Positions 8,047 through 16,923 of a stretch of 64,000 nt of DNA are shown here, one piece after another. The stretch is taken from assembly GCA_028689775.1 (NCBI GenBank), contig JAQVCM010000016.1, forward strand, positions 1 through 64,000, in the 5' to 3' direction. The translations under genes were made by a program, and so were the position numbers. The first letter of the stretch is position 1. The number at the start of each line of letters is the position of its first letter. The DNA is from Crocinitomicaceae bacterium. GTDB taxonomy: Bacteria; Bacteroidota; Bacteroidia; Flavobacteriales_D; Crocinitomicaceae. Under the pieces are notes generated by a model. The model ran no database searches. It worked only from the letters and a program-made list of their open reading frames with translations, and was not told where the DNA came from.

Positions 8047-9207
8047 TTACAATGTTCCTCTTTTTTCTTGTTCTCTTTCAATGGATTCAAACAAAGCCTT
8101 GAAGTTTCCTGCTCCAAATCCTCTTGCACCCATTCTTTGAATGATTTCGAAGAATAAAGTTGGACGATCTTCCACTGGCTTGGTGAAAATTTGCAACAAA
8201 TAACCTTCTTCATCTGCATCAATCATAATTCCAAGTTTCATCAATTTATCGATGTCTTCTTGTAATTTATGGTTGTGTTTATCCAAACGCAATGGCACGT
8301 CGTCGTAATAAGCTTGTGGTGGTGTAGACAAGAATTCAATTCCTCTTGAACGCATGTCCGCAACCGTTGTCAAAATATCATCTGTTGCAACCGCGATGTG
8401 TTGAACTCCTGGTCCTTCGTAGAAATCTAAATATTCTTCAATTTGAGATTTTTTCTTTCCTTCAGCTGGTTCGTTGATCGGGAATTTAATACGTCCGTTT
8501 CCGTTTGACATTACTTTGGACATCAATGCAGAATATTCCGTTGTAATTTGTTTGTCATCAAACGAAAGGAAGTTTACAAATCCCATCACATCTTCGTACC
8601 ATTTCACCCACGTATTCATTTCATTCCAGCCAACATTTCCAACCATGTGGTCGATGTATTTCAAACCTGTTGGCGCTGGATTGTAATCAGATTCCCATTT
8701 TTTGAATCCTGGCAAGAAATCACCTTTGTAATTTTTACGTTCCACAAACATGTGAACTGTTTCACCGTAGGTATAAATTCCCGCTCTTACCACTTCACCG
8801 TTTTCATCTGATTCAACAGTTGGTTCCATGTACGACTTCGCACCTCTTTTGATTGTTTCCTCGTAAGCAGAACGCGCATCTTCAACCCACAACGCAACAA
8901 TTTTAACACCGTCACCGTGTTTTTTAACGTGTTCACCAATTGGCGAATCGCTTACCAAAGCAGTTGTCAAAACCAAACGAATTTTATCTTGTTTCAACAC
9001 GTAAGAAGTTCTGTCTCTCACTCCAGTTTCTAATCCTGCATACGCGTGAGATTGAAAACCAAATGCTGTTTTGTAAAAGTGAGCCGCTTGTTTTGCGTTT
9101 CCTACATAAAACTCAACATAATCTGTTCCTAATAAAGGCAAGAAATCTTGTGCTCCTTCAAAAATTTTCTCTAATCCGTATTCTACGTTTTTAATTTCTT
9201 TACTCAT
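8047..9207 (-). CDS. hpd: 4-hydroxyphenylpyruvate dioxygenase
   Basis: 386 residues, normal length for the bacterial enzyme. It has the two-fold vicinal-oxygen-chelate layout. The Fe(II) ligands are visible as His in YIDHMVGN, His in GVQHIAV and Glu in FFEIIQR near the C terminus, followed by the conserved end GARGFGAGNFKALFESIE. It converts 4-hydroxyphenylpyruvate to homogentisate in tyrosine catabolism. The gene lies 107 bp downstream of hmgA on the same strand, the next step of the pathway. The start at 9207 is the first Met and gives the usual N terminus. Confidence 0.97.
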   Translation of the reverse strand: MSKEIKNVEYGLEKIFEGAQDFLPLLGTDYVEFYVGNAKQAAHFYKTAFGFQSHAYAGLETGVRDRTSYVLKQDKIRLVLTTALVSDSPIGEHVKKHGDGVKIVALWVEDARSAYEETIKRGAKSYMEPTVESDENGEVVRAGIYTYGETVHMFVERKNYKGDFLPGFKKWESDYNPAPTGLKYIDHMVGNVGWNEMNTWVKWYEDVMGFVNFLSFDDKQITTEYSALMSKVMSNGNGRIKFPINEPAEGKKKSQIEEYLDFYEGPGVQHIAVATDDILTTVADMRSRGIEFLSTPPQAYYDDVPLRLDKHNHKLQEDIDKLMKLGIMIDADEEGYLLQIFTKPVEDRPTLFFEIIQRMGARGFGAGNFKALFESIEREQEKRGTL

Positions 9208-9314
9208 GATATATTTTTATTTTGTTCTTTTTGAACCGAAAATAATCGGCATCTAATTGTATAATTTATAATCACTCACTGATAAAATAAGTGACTTGCT
9301 TTGATTTTAAAATT

Positions 9315-10472
9315 TTATTCTACCCAAGATTTGTAGTATTCTGGATCCGAAATATCCAAAGCAGCTTGTGTCAATTTCAAGGGTTTAAAAGTATCAACCA
9401 TAACAGCCAATTCTCCCGTTTCTTTCTTACCAATGCTGCGTTCCATTGCTCCTGGATGTGGTCCGTGAACCAATCCTGCTGGGTGAAGCGAAATGTATCC
9501 TTTCTCCACGTGATTTCTACTCATAAAATCTCCATCCACGTAATACAGCATCTCATCTGAATCGATGTTGCTGTGATTATAAGGCGCAGGAACTGCTTGT
9601 GGGTGATAATCGTATAAACGAGGAACGAACGAACAAATTACAAAATTATGTCCTTCGAAGTTTTGGTGAATCGGCGGCGGTAAATGGATTCTTCCTGTAA
9701 TTGGTTCAAAATTGTGAATCGAAAATGCATACGGGAAATTGTAACCATCCCAGCCAACTACGTCAAAAGGGTGTGTTCCGTAAACTACTTCGTGCAATAC
9801 GTTTTCTTTTTTGGTTTTCACTACAAAATCGCCTTTCTCATCGTGTGTTTCTAATTCAGAAGGCGCTCTGAAATCTCTTTCGCAGAAAGGAGAATGCTCT
9901 AATAACTGTCCGAAATTGTTGCGGTAATTACGTGGCGTTAAAACCGGACTAAAAGATTCAACGATTAAGAAACGGTTGTCCTCGGTGTCAAATTCCATTT
10001 GATAAATCATTCCACGTGGAATCACTAAATAATCTCCGTACGAAAAAGGAATATTTCCAACCAAAGTTTTCAAAGTTCCGGTTCCTTTGTGAACGAAAAG
10101 CACTTCGTCTGCATCAGCATTCTTATAAAAATAAGAAGTCATTGATTTTTGAGGTGCAGCAAGTGCGATGTTTACGTCGTTGTTGAATAAAACAATGACA
10201 CGGCTATCCAAAAAGTCAGCAGTTGGTTTCACATCAAATCCACGCAACATTTGTGCTTTCACGTGTTTGTCGAGCGCTGCAATTGGCGTTAAGTCTATTG
10301 GTTCTCCAATACTTTTAACTTGCGTTGGTCTGTGCGTGTGATATAACAAAGAAGAAAATCCGTGAAAACCTTCCGTTCCGAAAAGTTGTTCGTAATAGTA
10401 TTCTCCAGAATCTTTTTGGAAAGTAATGTGTCGTTTATGGGGAATACGACCTAGTTTGTGATAAAATGGCAT
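9315..10472 (-). CDS. hmgA: Homogentisate 1,2-dioxygenase
   Basis: 385 residues, cupin-type dioxygenase of the shorter form common in Bacteroidota. Conserved features include PRGMIYQMEF, HPFDVVGWDGYNFPYAFSI, PPPIHQNFEGHNFVICSF and the C-terminal HPAGLVHGPHPGAMERS, which supply the His/Glu iron ligands. It opens the ring of homogentisate to maleylacetoacetate, completing the two-step module with hpd. It is divergent from tdh across a 287-bp spacer. Confidence 0.96.
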   Translation of the reverse strand: MPFYHKLGRIPHKRHITFQKDSGEYYYEQLFGTEGFHGFSSLLYHTHRPTQVKSIGEPIDLTPIAALDKHVKAQMLRGFDVKPTADFLDSRVIVLFNNDVNIALAAPQKSMTSYFYKNADADEVLFVHKGTGTLKTLVGNIPFSYGDYLVIPRGMIYQMEFDTEDNRFLIVESFSPVLTPRNYRNNFGQLLEHSPFCERDFRAPSELETHDEKGDFVVKTKKENVLHEVVYGTHPFDVVGWDGYNFPYAFSIHNFEPITGRIHLPPPIHQNFEGHNFVICSFVPRLYDYHPQAVPAPYNHSNIDSDEMLYYVDGDFMSRNHVEKGYISLHPAGLVHGPHPGAMERSIGKKETGELAVMVDTFKPLKLTQAALDISDPEYYKSWVE

Positions 10473-10733
10473 AAGATAAATTTTATTGATATAACTTCAA
10501 GTTGCTGTTAATCATCCGACAACAACCACTAATATTCTAAAATAAAAATGAATTCACTCGTGATGACACACGGTTTCACTCAGGGTTTCTCTTGATGAGA
10601 AATTTTAAATGTTGAAGTAAATCAATCCACATGGTATGCTACCTTTTAGACAAAGTTATGATTTGATTTCAATAAATACAACTTTATTTTCAGAGATTGT
10701 TTCAAAATGTCTTGGGCTATTCGCGGATTAACT

Positions 10734-10741
10734 TAAATTTG
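10734..10741 (+). promoter_or_regulatory. -7 promoter element of tdh
   Basis: TAAATTTG fits the Bacteroidota -7 consensus TAnnTTTG, with a TTGG near 10712-10715 at the -33 distance. It lies 18 bp before the tdh ATG. Confidence 0.7.
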
Positions 10742-10759
10742 TAGCTCAATCAGATCGGT

Positions 10760-11707
10760 ATGAAAAAAACATTGGTTATTGGCGCTTGCGGACAAATTGG
10801 AACAGAATTAGTTTTGGCTTTGCGCGAGAAATTTGGAATGGAAGCAGTCGTTGCTGCAGACTTGAAGTCTGAGCCGAATGAAGCTTTGAGTAATGGACCG
10901 TATGTTCAGATGAACATTTTGGAAAAAGAAAGCGTTCGTTCCTATATTATCGACAACCAGATTACCGATGTTTATTTATTAGCAGCTTTACTTTCTGCAA
11001 CTGCTGAGAAAAATCCAGACTTTGCATGGAAATTAAACATGGAAGGTTTGTTTACCATCTTGGATTTGGCGAAAGAAGGTCATTTGAAAAAAATCTTTTG
11101 GCCAAGTTCGATCGCCGTTTTCGGTCCTACAACGCCTGTCGACAATACGCCGCAATACACCGTGATGGAACCATCAACGGTTTACGGAATTTCCAAACAA
11201 GCAGGTGAAAGATGGTGCGAATATTACTTCAACAAATACAACGTTGATGTGAGAAGTATCCGTTACCCAGGTTTGATTTCATACACGAGTTTGCCTGGTG
11301 GCGGAACAACCGATTACGCAGTAGACATTTTCTATCACGCCAAGAAAAGCGGAAAATACACTTCGTTTTTGTCTAAAGACAGCGCTTTGCCGATGATGTT
11401 TATGGAAGATGCAATCCGTGCAACGATTGAGTTGATGGAAGCTCCTGTGGAGAATGTAAAAATTAGATCCAGTTACAACTTGGCGGGAATTAGTTTTACT
11501 CCTGAACAATTATCAGACGAAATCAAGAAAAACCAAGCCTTTGAAATGAGTTACGAACCTGATTTCAGACAAGCGATTGCAGACAGTTGGCCAAATTCTA
11601 TTGACGATTCAGCTGCACAAAAAGATTGGGGATGGAAACAAAAATTCGATCTTTCCTCCATGGTAAAAATCATGTTGGACGAAGTTGATGTATCCATGAT
11701 GGCGTAA
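10760..11707 (+). CDS. tdh: L-threonine 3-dehydrogenase, SDR/epimerase type
   Basis: 315 residues. An N-terminal Rossmann motif GACGQIG (8-14) binds NAD. LLAALLSATAEKNP, PSSIAVFGPTTP and the catalytic YGISK pair (Tyr/Lys) are characteristic of the short-chain threonine dehydrogenase known from Flavobacterium, which is unrelated to the zinc-containing E. coli Tdh. It oxidises L-threonine to 2-amino-3-ketobutyrate. It is divergent from hmgA. A strong -7 element lies 18 bp upstream, leaving a very short leader. Confidence 0.92.
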   Translation: MKKTLVIGACGQIGTELVLALREKFGMEAVVAADLKSEPNEALSNGPYVQMNILEKESVRSYIIDNQITDVYLLAALLSATAEKNPDFAWKLNMEGLFTILDLAKEGHLKKIFWPSSIAVFGPTTPVDNTPQYTVMEPSTVYGISKQAGERWCEYYFNKYNVDVRSIRYPGLISYTSLPGGGTTDYAVDIFYHAKKSGKYTSFLSKDSALPMMFMEDAIRATIELMEAPVENVKIRSSYNLAGISFTPEQLSDEIKKNQAFEMSYEPDFRQAIADSWPNSIDDSAAQKDWGWKQKFDLSSMVKIMLDEVDVSMMA

Positions 11708-11818
11708 CTAATCGTTATTTGCTCATTTAAATCAGGGAAATGATAAGGAACGAACCACCAATAAAAAAATCAAGTTCTTTTTTTATTCATAATTAGTAAC
11801 TTGCGGTTCAAATCTAAA

Positions 11819-12697
11819 ATGATCATGCTAAAGTCTTTTTTTTCTTTGCTACTGCTACTTTCGTTCCTCATACAGCATACAGATGTACAAGCTATGGACT
11901 CCCAACAATCTGATTTAATTAATCAGAAAAGTGCAGATGGAAAAAAGCAAGGCAAATGGGTTGTGTACGGAAAAGATCGTCCTGAAGAAGGTTTTCCTGC
12001 CAACGGAAAAATTGAAGAAGGGGAATATAAAAATGGACGACGTGAAAATACGTGGGTAAAATACCACAAAGACGGTGTAACTCCGAGGTTGATTGGTCAA
12101 TATCAAAACAACCGACCAAATGGAAAGTACACGATGTATCACACCAACGGAAAACTAGCTGAAAAAGGCACTTTTATGATTGGTAAATATGCGGATACCA
12201 TTCGACGATTTCATACCAACGGACAATTATCTTATGAATCTGCTTACAACAATGGCCGAGAAAATGGCAAGGTGATGTACTTTTTCCCGAGCGGGAAAGT
12301 TGAATTTGAATATACCGCTTCAGACGGTTTAGCAGTTGGAAAAGCGGTGCGATATTTCCCAAATGGAGACGTCAAAGAAATCTTGATTTTTGATGCCGAT
12401 GGCTCCGTAAAAGATAGAGAAATTAAGGAACTTAAAAATCCAAAGGAAACAGAACCAACTGTCAAGAACACAAAAGAAAGCAGTGTTAAAATCATCAATC
12501 CAATTGTAAAAGGCGGAAAATTTCAACCCAACGGATACAACAAAGTCTACAGTACCGACGACGAAATCTGGCAAGATGGTGATTTCAAAGACGGACGCTT
12601 GTTCAACGGAAAGGTCTACGTGTACGACCGCGATGGAATTTTGTTAAAAGTCAAAATTTACAAAGAAGGGTTTTATCATTCGGACGGACAGCTGTAG
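11819..12697 (+). CDS. Secreted MORN/YwqK-type repeat protein
   Basis: 292 residues from the ATG at 11819. A longer TTG start at 11801 overlaps a likely -7 element (TAACTTG), so it is rejected. A signal peptide (LLLLLSFLIQ...DVQA) precedes about five degenerate MORN-like units with the core G.Y.NG..E, for example EGEYKNGRRENTWVKY and IGQYQNNRPNGKYTMY. Such YwqK/antitoxin-component-like proteins are abundant, expanded envelope proteins in Bacteroidota. The repeats probably form an elongated beta structure. Substrate or partner unknown. A poorly repetitive linker (about 205-235) splits the repeats from a C-terminal pair of units. Confidence 0.85.
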   Translation: MIMLKSFFSLLLLLSFLIQHTDVQAMDSQQSDLINQKSADGKKQGKWVVYGKDRPEEGFPANGKIEEGEYKNGRRENTWVKYHKDGVTPRLIGQYQNNRPNGKYTMYHTNGKLAEKGTFMIGKYADTIRRFHTNGQLSYESAYNNGRENGKVMYFFPSGKVEFEYTASDGLAVGKAVRYFPNGDVKEILIFDADGSVKDREIKELKNPKETEPTVKNTKESSVKIINPIVKGGKFQPNGYNKVYSTDDEIWQDGDFKDGRLFNGKVYVYDRDGILLKVKIYKEGFYHSDGQL

Positions 12698-12739
12698 AAT
12701 GCAGATTGTCCAATAGCCAACGCTAACAGTCAATAAAAA

Positions 12740-13408
12740 TCAATCTATTAATCCCACTAACAATTCGGCAAGCGCGAAATCAACTTGATCGGTGACTTTG
12801 ATGTTTTTGGATTCTCCATCGATTAAGGTTACCGAAATACCACTACTTTCAACCAAGCAGGCATCGTCTGTCATGTTCACTTCAAAGCTTTGTTTGTAAG
12901 CATTTTGGATGATCTCTTTTTGAAACGTCTGAGGTGTTTGTACAATTCTGTAATTACTTCGTGGCGCTGCACAAGAAAGAGAACCTGTTACTTCTCGAAT
13001 GGATTCTTTCAAGCCAATTACGGGTATTGCTGAACCTTTTAAAGCGGCAGTTTCAAATCCGAATCGAATTAACACTTTTGAAACCAAGGGACGAACACCA
13101 TCGTGAATGGCAATTAAATCTCCTGTCGCAAAACGCAATGCATTTTGAATGGAATGAAAACGTTCTGTTCCGCCTTCTACTAATAAATGTGGAATCGTGA
13201 AGTTATTTTCTTGACATAATTCTTTCCAAAACTCAATCCATTCTTTGGGTAAAGAGACGATTATTTGAATTTGGGAATCAAAATCGTAAAACTGTTCTAT
13301 CGTCCAGCAGAGAAGTGGTTTTCCGTGTAGCATTAGAAATTGTTTTGGAATCGTTGATCCCATTCGTTTTCCAATTCCTCCTGCGGTGATAATAGCCGTT
13401 TTAGTCAT
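12740..13408 (-). CDS. ispD: 2-C-methyl-D-erythritol 4-phosphate cytidylyltransferase
   Basis: 222 residues, normal length. The nucleotide-binding motif at the N terminus reads ITAGGIGKRMG instead of the more usual AAGxGxRMG, followed by PKQFLMLHGKPLL. IHDGVRPLV and TDDACLVE are also typical. It makes CDP-methylerythritol in the MEP isoprenoid pathway. It ends 42 bp from the convergent YwqK-type gene. A terminator of the preceding minus-strand gene lies just upstream of its start, so its promoter must lie in or very close to that hairpin, or ispD relies on read-through. Confidence 0.95.
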   Translation of the reverse strand: MTKTAIITAGGIGKRMGSTIPKQFLMLHGKPLLCWTIEQFYDFDSQIQIIVSLPKEWIEFWKELCQENNFTIPHLLVEGGTERFHSIQNALRFATGDLIAIHDGVRPLVSKVLIRFGFETAALKGSAIPVIGLKESIREVTGSLSCAAPRSNYRIVQTPQTFQKEIIQNAYKQSFEVNMTDDACLVESSGISVTLIDGESKNIKVTDQVDFALAELLVGLID

Positions 13409-13418
13409 TTATGGTGTA

Positions 13419-13445
13419 TAAAAAAGGCTGTCACTGACAACCTTT
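13419..13445 (-). terminator. Terminator of the small membrane-protein gene
   Basis: AAAGG, TGTC, GACA and CCTTT form an imperfect stem over 13425-13445. On the minus strand it is followed by TTTTTT. It lies between the 13465-13656 gene and ispD. Confidence 0.65.
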
Positions 13446-13464
13446 AAAATTAGAATCACTCTAA

Positions 13465-13656
13465 TTAGATAATTTTATTTGGATCTTTTTTAGCTTTCTG
13501 AGTGTCTTTGTGTTGGAAGTTCAACCAATAAAAAAGACCAATAAACCCTAAAACAATGCACGAGTAATTAAAAATGTTTCCAATATTATCATAAATAGAA
13601 GAAACAAAAAGTTCTGTGTAATGTCCAATATTATAAAAAACGCCTGTAGATTTCAT
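13465..13656 (-). CDS. Small single-span membrane protein (DUF6341-like)
   Basis: 63 residues from the ATG at 13656. The frame is open to 13707, but a TTACTTTG promoter-like element overlaps the extension, so the shorter start is chosen. An amphipathic N terminus (FYNIGHYTELFVSSIYDNIGN) is followed by one transmembrane helix (CIVLGFIGLFYWL) and a Lys-rich tail. It resembles the small DUF6341-type proteins found next to DUF6427 genes in Flavobacteriia. Here the DUF6427-like gene is indeed divergent next door. Function unknown. Confidence 0.7.
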   Translation of the reverse strand: MKSTGVFYNIGHYTELFVSSIYDNIGNIFNYSCIVLGFIGLFYWLNFQHKDTQKAKKDPNKII

Positions 13657-13799
13657 ACCTGTAATTTTAAGTCCTGCAAAGTAAGTCAAATTTGTATGAA
13701 AATTCAAACTTTATGGCAAGAAATCTTCTAGAACTTGCATGTCGCATGAAATCTAGTAAATCAAAGTCCTCTTTTTGATGAAAATATTCAATCTTTAAG

Positions 13800-13807
13800 T
13801 AGCTTTG
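13800..13807 (+). promoter_or_regulatory. -7 promoter element, implies leaderless mRNA
   Basis: TAGCTTTG matches TAnnTTTG. The expected transcription start, a few bases downstream, falls at or next to the ATG at 13813. The GTG at 13810 is therefore not the start. Confidence 0.65.
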
Positions 13808-13812
13808 CAGTG

Positions 13813-14784
13813 ATGATTCGATTATTTTCAGGAAACAACGTGATTGCTTTGGTAATCTTACCATTTTTGATTGCAAGCTACGCTTTGCTAAATCAAGGTT
13901 TCTTGGGTTTTACCAATGACTTTTTTGAGCTGTCCAATACCATCGACTTAGGTTTGTGGGGAAGTGTAGAAAGTCCGCCTAGTGTTTGGGTTCGAATTGC
14001 ATCTGGAGCAATCATTTTACTCAATGCGCTTGGATTGAATTTCTTGTTTAACGCCAATATTTTCTACGAAAAAAACACCTACATCGTTTCGGTACTCTAC
14101 GTTGTATTGATGAGCTTTTACCATTCCTTTTATCAATTGGATGGCGTCATTATTGCACAATCCTTTTTGATTTTAACGCTTTTTCAGTTGTTTCGCTTGG
14201 AAAATAATTCCGATGGTCGAGCAACCAGTTTCAACGGTGGCTTCTTTTTTGGAATCGCAGCAAGTTTTCATCCTTCGTTGATTTTTGTCTTTCCTCTACT
14301 TTGGTTGATGATTTTAAGAATCAGACCTTTTGTATGGCGAGAAATGATTTTGGCTTTGATTGCTATTTCGGTTCCATTGGTTTATGGTTTTTCTTACATC
14401 CTTTGGAAAGAAGAACAAATCAACTGGAATTTCATTGAAACAAGTCTCAATTACGTTCAAAAACAACTAATTTTCTTAAGCTCAATGGCGCTGTTTGTTT
14501 TAGCTGCGCTTTTGAGTTTGTATGGTTTGAGAACCCGAAACATAACCAGTTCAATTCGATTTAGAAAACTAACATCCATCGTGTTAATGTTCTTGCTGAT
14601 TGGAATCGGTTTGGGAGTCATTGAAATTATTTTCCTAAAACAATACGAATGGTTTAGTTTCACGACCATTTCTTTAGCTTTATTCTTACCTTTTTCATTT
14701 TTCTACAAATCCACACAATTCTTTGCTCGGATGTTGTTCTACGTGATTTTTCTGTTTTCAATCTTTAAATTCTTCATTAGATAA
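13813..14784 (+). CDS. Polytopic membrane protein (DUF6427-like)
   Basis: 323 residues from the ATG at 13813, with about nine hydrophobic helices and no signal peptide. The opening MIRLFSGNNVIALVILP and the pattern of long helices with short loops match the DUF6427 family found beside DUF6341, ispD or purine genes in Flavobacteriia, as recalled from memory. Function is not known. A glycosyltransferase or polymer-transport fold is possible but unproven. It is divergent from the small DUF6341-like gene. Confidence 0.8.
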   Translation: MIRLFSGNNVIALVILPFLIASYALLNQGFLGFTNDFFELSNTIDLGLWGSVESPPSVWVRIASGAIILLNALGLNFLFNANIFYEKNTYIVSVLYVVLMSFYHSFYQLDGVIIAQSFLILTLFQLFRLENNSDGRATSFNGGFFFGIAASFHPSLIFVFPLLWLMILRIRPFVWREMILALIAISVPLVYGFSYILWKEEQINWNFIETSLNYVQKQLIFLSSMALFVLAALLSLYGLRTRNITSSIRFRKLTSIVLMFLLIGIGLGVIEIIFLKQYEWFSFTTISLALFLPFSFFYKSTQFFARMLFYVIFLFSIFKFFIR

Positions 14785-14806
14785 GCATTCTTGGATTTGA
14801 AATGAT

Positions 14807-14814
14807 TACCTTTG
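14807..14814 (+). promoter_or_regulatory. -7 promoter element of purQ
   Basis: TACCTTTG fits TAnnTTTG and lies 53 bp before the purQ ATG, giving a leader of about 50 nt. Confidence 0.65.
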
Positions 14815-14867
14815 CAACTTGATTAATGTAGGAGTAAATCTCCAGTGAATACTTAAAATTATTACAA

Positions 14868-15560
14868 ATGAAATTTGGTGTTGTAACATTTCCCGGTTCA
14901 AATTGCGATGAAGACATGGTTTACGTTTTGGAAACCTTAATGGGTCAACAAGTTGAAAAACTTTGGCATAAAGATGCAGATTTAAAAGGCGTTGATTTTG
15001 TAGTCCTTCCTGGAGGATTTTCGTACGGTGATTATTTGCGTTCTGGTGCAATCGCTAAACTATCTCCGATTATGGGTGAGGTAATTAAACATGCCAATAA
15101 CGGTGGTTATGTCTTAGGTGTTTGCAACGGTTTTCAAATTTTAACGGAAGCTGGTTTGTTGGAAGGTGCTTTGTTACATAACGACAATCAGAAGTTTATT
15201 TGTAAAAACGTTCACATCAAACCTGCAACCAATAATTCGGCGATTACCAAAGACTTAGATTTGGAAAAAGCATACCAAATTCCAATCGCACACGGTGAAG
15301 GTCGTTACTACGCTAGTGAAGAAGTTCGCAAGAAATTAATGGACAACGATCAAATTCTTTTCAGATATTCTTCTGAAGAAGGTCAAGTAGACATGGACAA
15401 TAATCCAAACGGATCGATCAATAACATTGCTGGTATTTGTAACGAAAACAGAAACGTTTTTGGAATGATGCCGCACCCAGAAAGATGTGCGGATGAAGCA
15501 TTGAATAATGTGGACGGAAGAGCGTTGTTTGAATCTATTTTGAAAAATTGCAAAAACTAA
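14868..15560 (+). CDS. purQ: Phosphoribosylformylglycinamidine synthase, glutaminase subunit
   Basis: 230 residues, a class I glutamine amidotransferase. GGFSYGDYLRSGAIA precedes the nucleophile Cys in GVCNGFQIL (~86). The catalytic His/Glu are in MMPHPERC near the C terminus. It supplies ammonia to PurL for FGAM synthesis in purine biosynthesis. The separate small subunit implies a small-type PurL with PurS elsewhere. It is followed 49 bp later by purD in the same direction. Confidence 0.96.
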   Translation: MKFGVVTFPGSNCDEDMVYVLETLMGQQVEKLWHKDADLKGVDFVVLPGGFSYGDYLRSGAIAKLSPIMGEVIKHANNGGYVLGVCNGFQILTEAGLLEGALLHNDNQKFICKNVHIKPATNNSAITKDLDLEKAYQIPIAHGEGRYYASEEVRKKLMDNDQILFRYSSEEGQVDMDNNPNGSINNIAGICNENRNVFGMMPHPERCADEALNNVDGRALFESILKNCKN

Positions 15561-15562
15561 AA

Positions 15563-15590
15563 TTTAAACTCCTTTTAAAAGGGATTTAAA
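15563..15590. repeat. Near-perfect palindrome between purQ and purD
   Basis: A central CCTTTTAAAAGG flanked by TTTAAA on both sides makes a 28-bp near-palindrome in the 49-bp gap. It may act as an mRNA processing or attenuation hairpin, or as an operator. Confidence 0.55.
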
Positions 15591-15609
15591 TCGAAATACA
15601 TTATCGTAA

Positions 15610-16884
15610 ATGAGAGTTTTATTATTAGGATCTGGTGGAAGAGAACATGCATTGGCGTGGAAAATGGCAAAAAGTTCTCAATTGGATGCTTTGTTCATCG
15701 CACCTGGAAATGCAGGAACCAAAAATGTTGGAACCAACGTCTCTATGGGCATCACGGATTTCCCAGCCATCAAAAAGTTTGTTCTTGAGAATAAAATTAA
15801 CATGGTTGTTGTTGGTCCTGAAGATCCTTTAGTTGCTGGAATTTACGATTTCTTTGTGCAAGATGCTGATTTGAAAAACGTTCCGGTTATCGGTCCTTCT
15901 CAAGAAGCTGCGCAATTGGAAGGAAGTAAGGATTTCGCAAAGAAATTCATGGTTCGCCACCAAATTCCAACAGCAAAATACGCTACGTTTACGAAAGACA
16001 CCTTGGAAAAAGGATATGCTTTCTTAGAAAGTATGAAACCTCCGTACGTTTTGAAAGCGGATGGATTGGCTGCTGGAAAAGGAGTTTTGATTTTAAACAC
16101 CTTGAAAGAAGCGAAAACGGAATTGAAAGCCATGCTTGCGGACGCGAAGTTTGGAGATGCTAGTTCTAGTGTGGTGATCGAACAATTTTTGAAAGGAATT
16201 GAAATGTCAGCATTCGTTATTTCAGACGGTGATTCTTTCAAAGTATTACCAGAAGCAAAAGATTACAAACGCATTGGCGATGGCGACAAAGGCTTGAATA
16301 CAGGCGGAATGGGCGCAGTATCTCCAGTTCCTTTTGCAGATGAAGGATTCAAGGATAAAATTTTAAATCAAATCATCGTTCCAACCGTAAAAGGTTTGAA
16401 AGCAGAAGGTCTGGTTTACAAAGGTTTCATTTTCTTCGGAATCATCAATGTAAAAGGCGATCCGTTCGTGATTGAATACAATTGTCGTTTGGGAGATCCT
16501 GAAACAGAAGTAATTATCCCAAGATTGAAATCTGATTTATTGGATTTATTTGAAGGAGTTGCTACCAATACCTTGTCTGAAAGAGATGTTCAATTTGAAG
16601 ATCGAAGTGCTGCGACTATCATGATGGTTTCTGGCGGATATCCAGAAGAATACCAAAAAGGGAAAGTCATTTACGGTTTGAATGGAATTACGGATAGCTT
16701 GGTTTTCCACGCTGGAACGAGTTCGGATGGACCAGCGGTTTTATCAGCTGGCGGACGTGTAATTGCAGTTACTTCTTTCGGCAGAAATACAGAAAATGCG
16801 GTTCGTAGATCCTACGAAACAATTGAGAAAATTGAATTCGAAGGTGCATATTTCCGTAGAGATATTGGTAAAGATTTGATTTAA
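15610..16884 (+). CDS. purD: Phosphoribosylamine-glycine ligase (GAR synthetase)
   Basis: 424 residues. N-terminal LLLGSGGREHALAWK, ATP-grasp core with YVLKADGLAAGKGV and GGMGAVSPVP, then IEYNCRLGDPETE carrying the metal-binding Glu/Asn. It joins phosphoribosylamine and glycine in de novo purine synthesis. It is downstream of purQ and likely co-transcribed with it. Full length, with no unusual insertions. Confidence 0.97.
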   Translation: MRVLLLGSGGREHALAWKMAKSSQLDALFIAPGNAGTKNVGTNVSMGITDFPAIKKFVLENKINMVVVGPEDPLVAGIYDFFVQDADLKNVPVIGPSQEAAQLEGSKDFAKKFMVRHQIPTAKYATFTKDTLEKGYAFLESMKPPYVLKADGLAAGKGVLILNTLKEAKTELKAMLADAKFGDASSSVVIEQFLKGIEMSAFVISDGDSFKVLPEAKDYKRIGDGDKGLNTGGMGAVSPVPFADEGFKDKILNQIIVPTVKGLKAEGLVYKGFIFFGIINVKGDPFVIEYNCRLGDPETEVIIPRLKSDLLDLFEGVATNTLSERDVQFEDRSAATIMMVSGGYPEEYQKGKVIYGLNGITDSLVFHAGTSSDGPAVLSAGGRVIAVTSFGRNTENAVRRSYETIEKIEFEGAYFRRDIGKDLI

Positions 16885-16897
16885 AGTTCAGATTTCC

Positions 16898-16905
16898 TAC
16901 TTTTG
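16898..16905 (+). promoter_or_regulatory. -7 promoter element before the small post-purD gene
   Basis: TACTTTTG is a perfect TAnnTTTG match just 14 bp past the purD stop. It argues against the TTG at 16903 as a start codon. Confidence 0.55.
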
Positions 16906-16923
16906 AATATTAAAATCAACGAA

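Noticed and set aside
8940..9194. Plus-strand ORF of 84 codons inside hpd
   Set aside because: It lies fully within the antisense of a confident gene and has no protein features.
13667..13876. 69-codon minus-strand ORF between the divergent genes
   Set aside because: It overlaps the promoter and the start of the DUF6427-like gene, and its sequence shows no domain.
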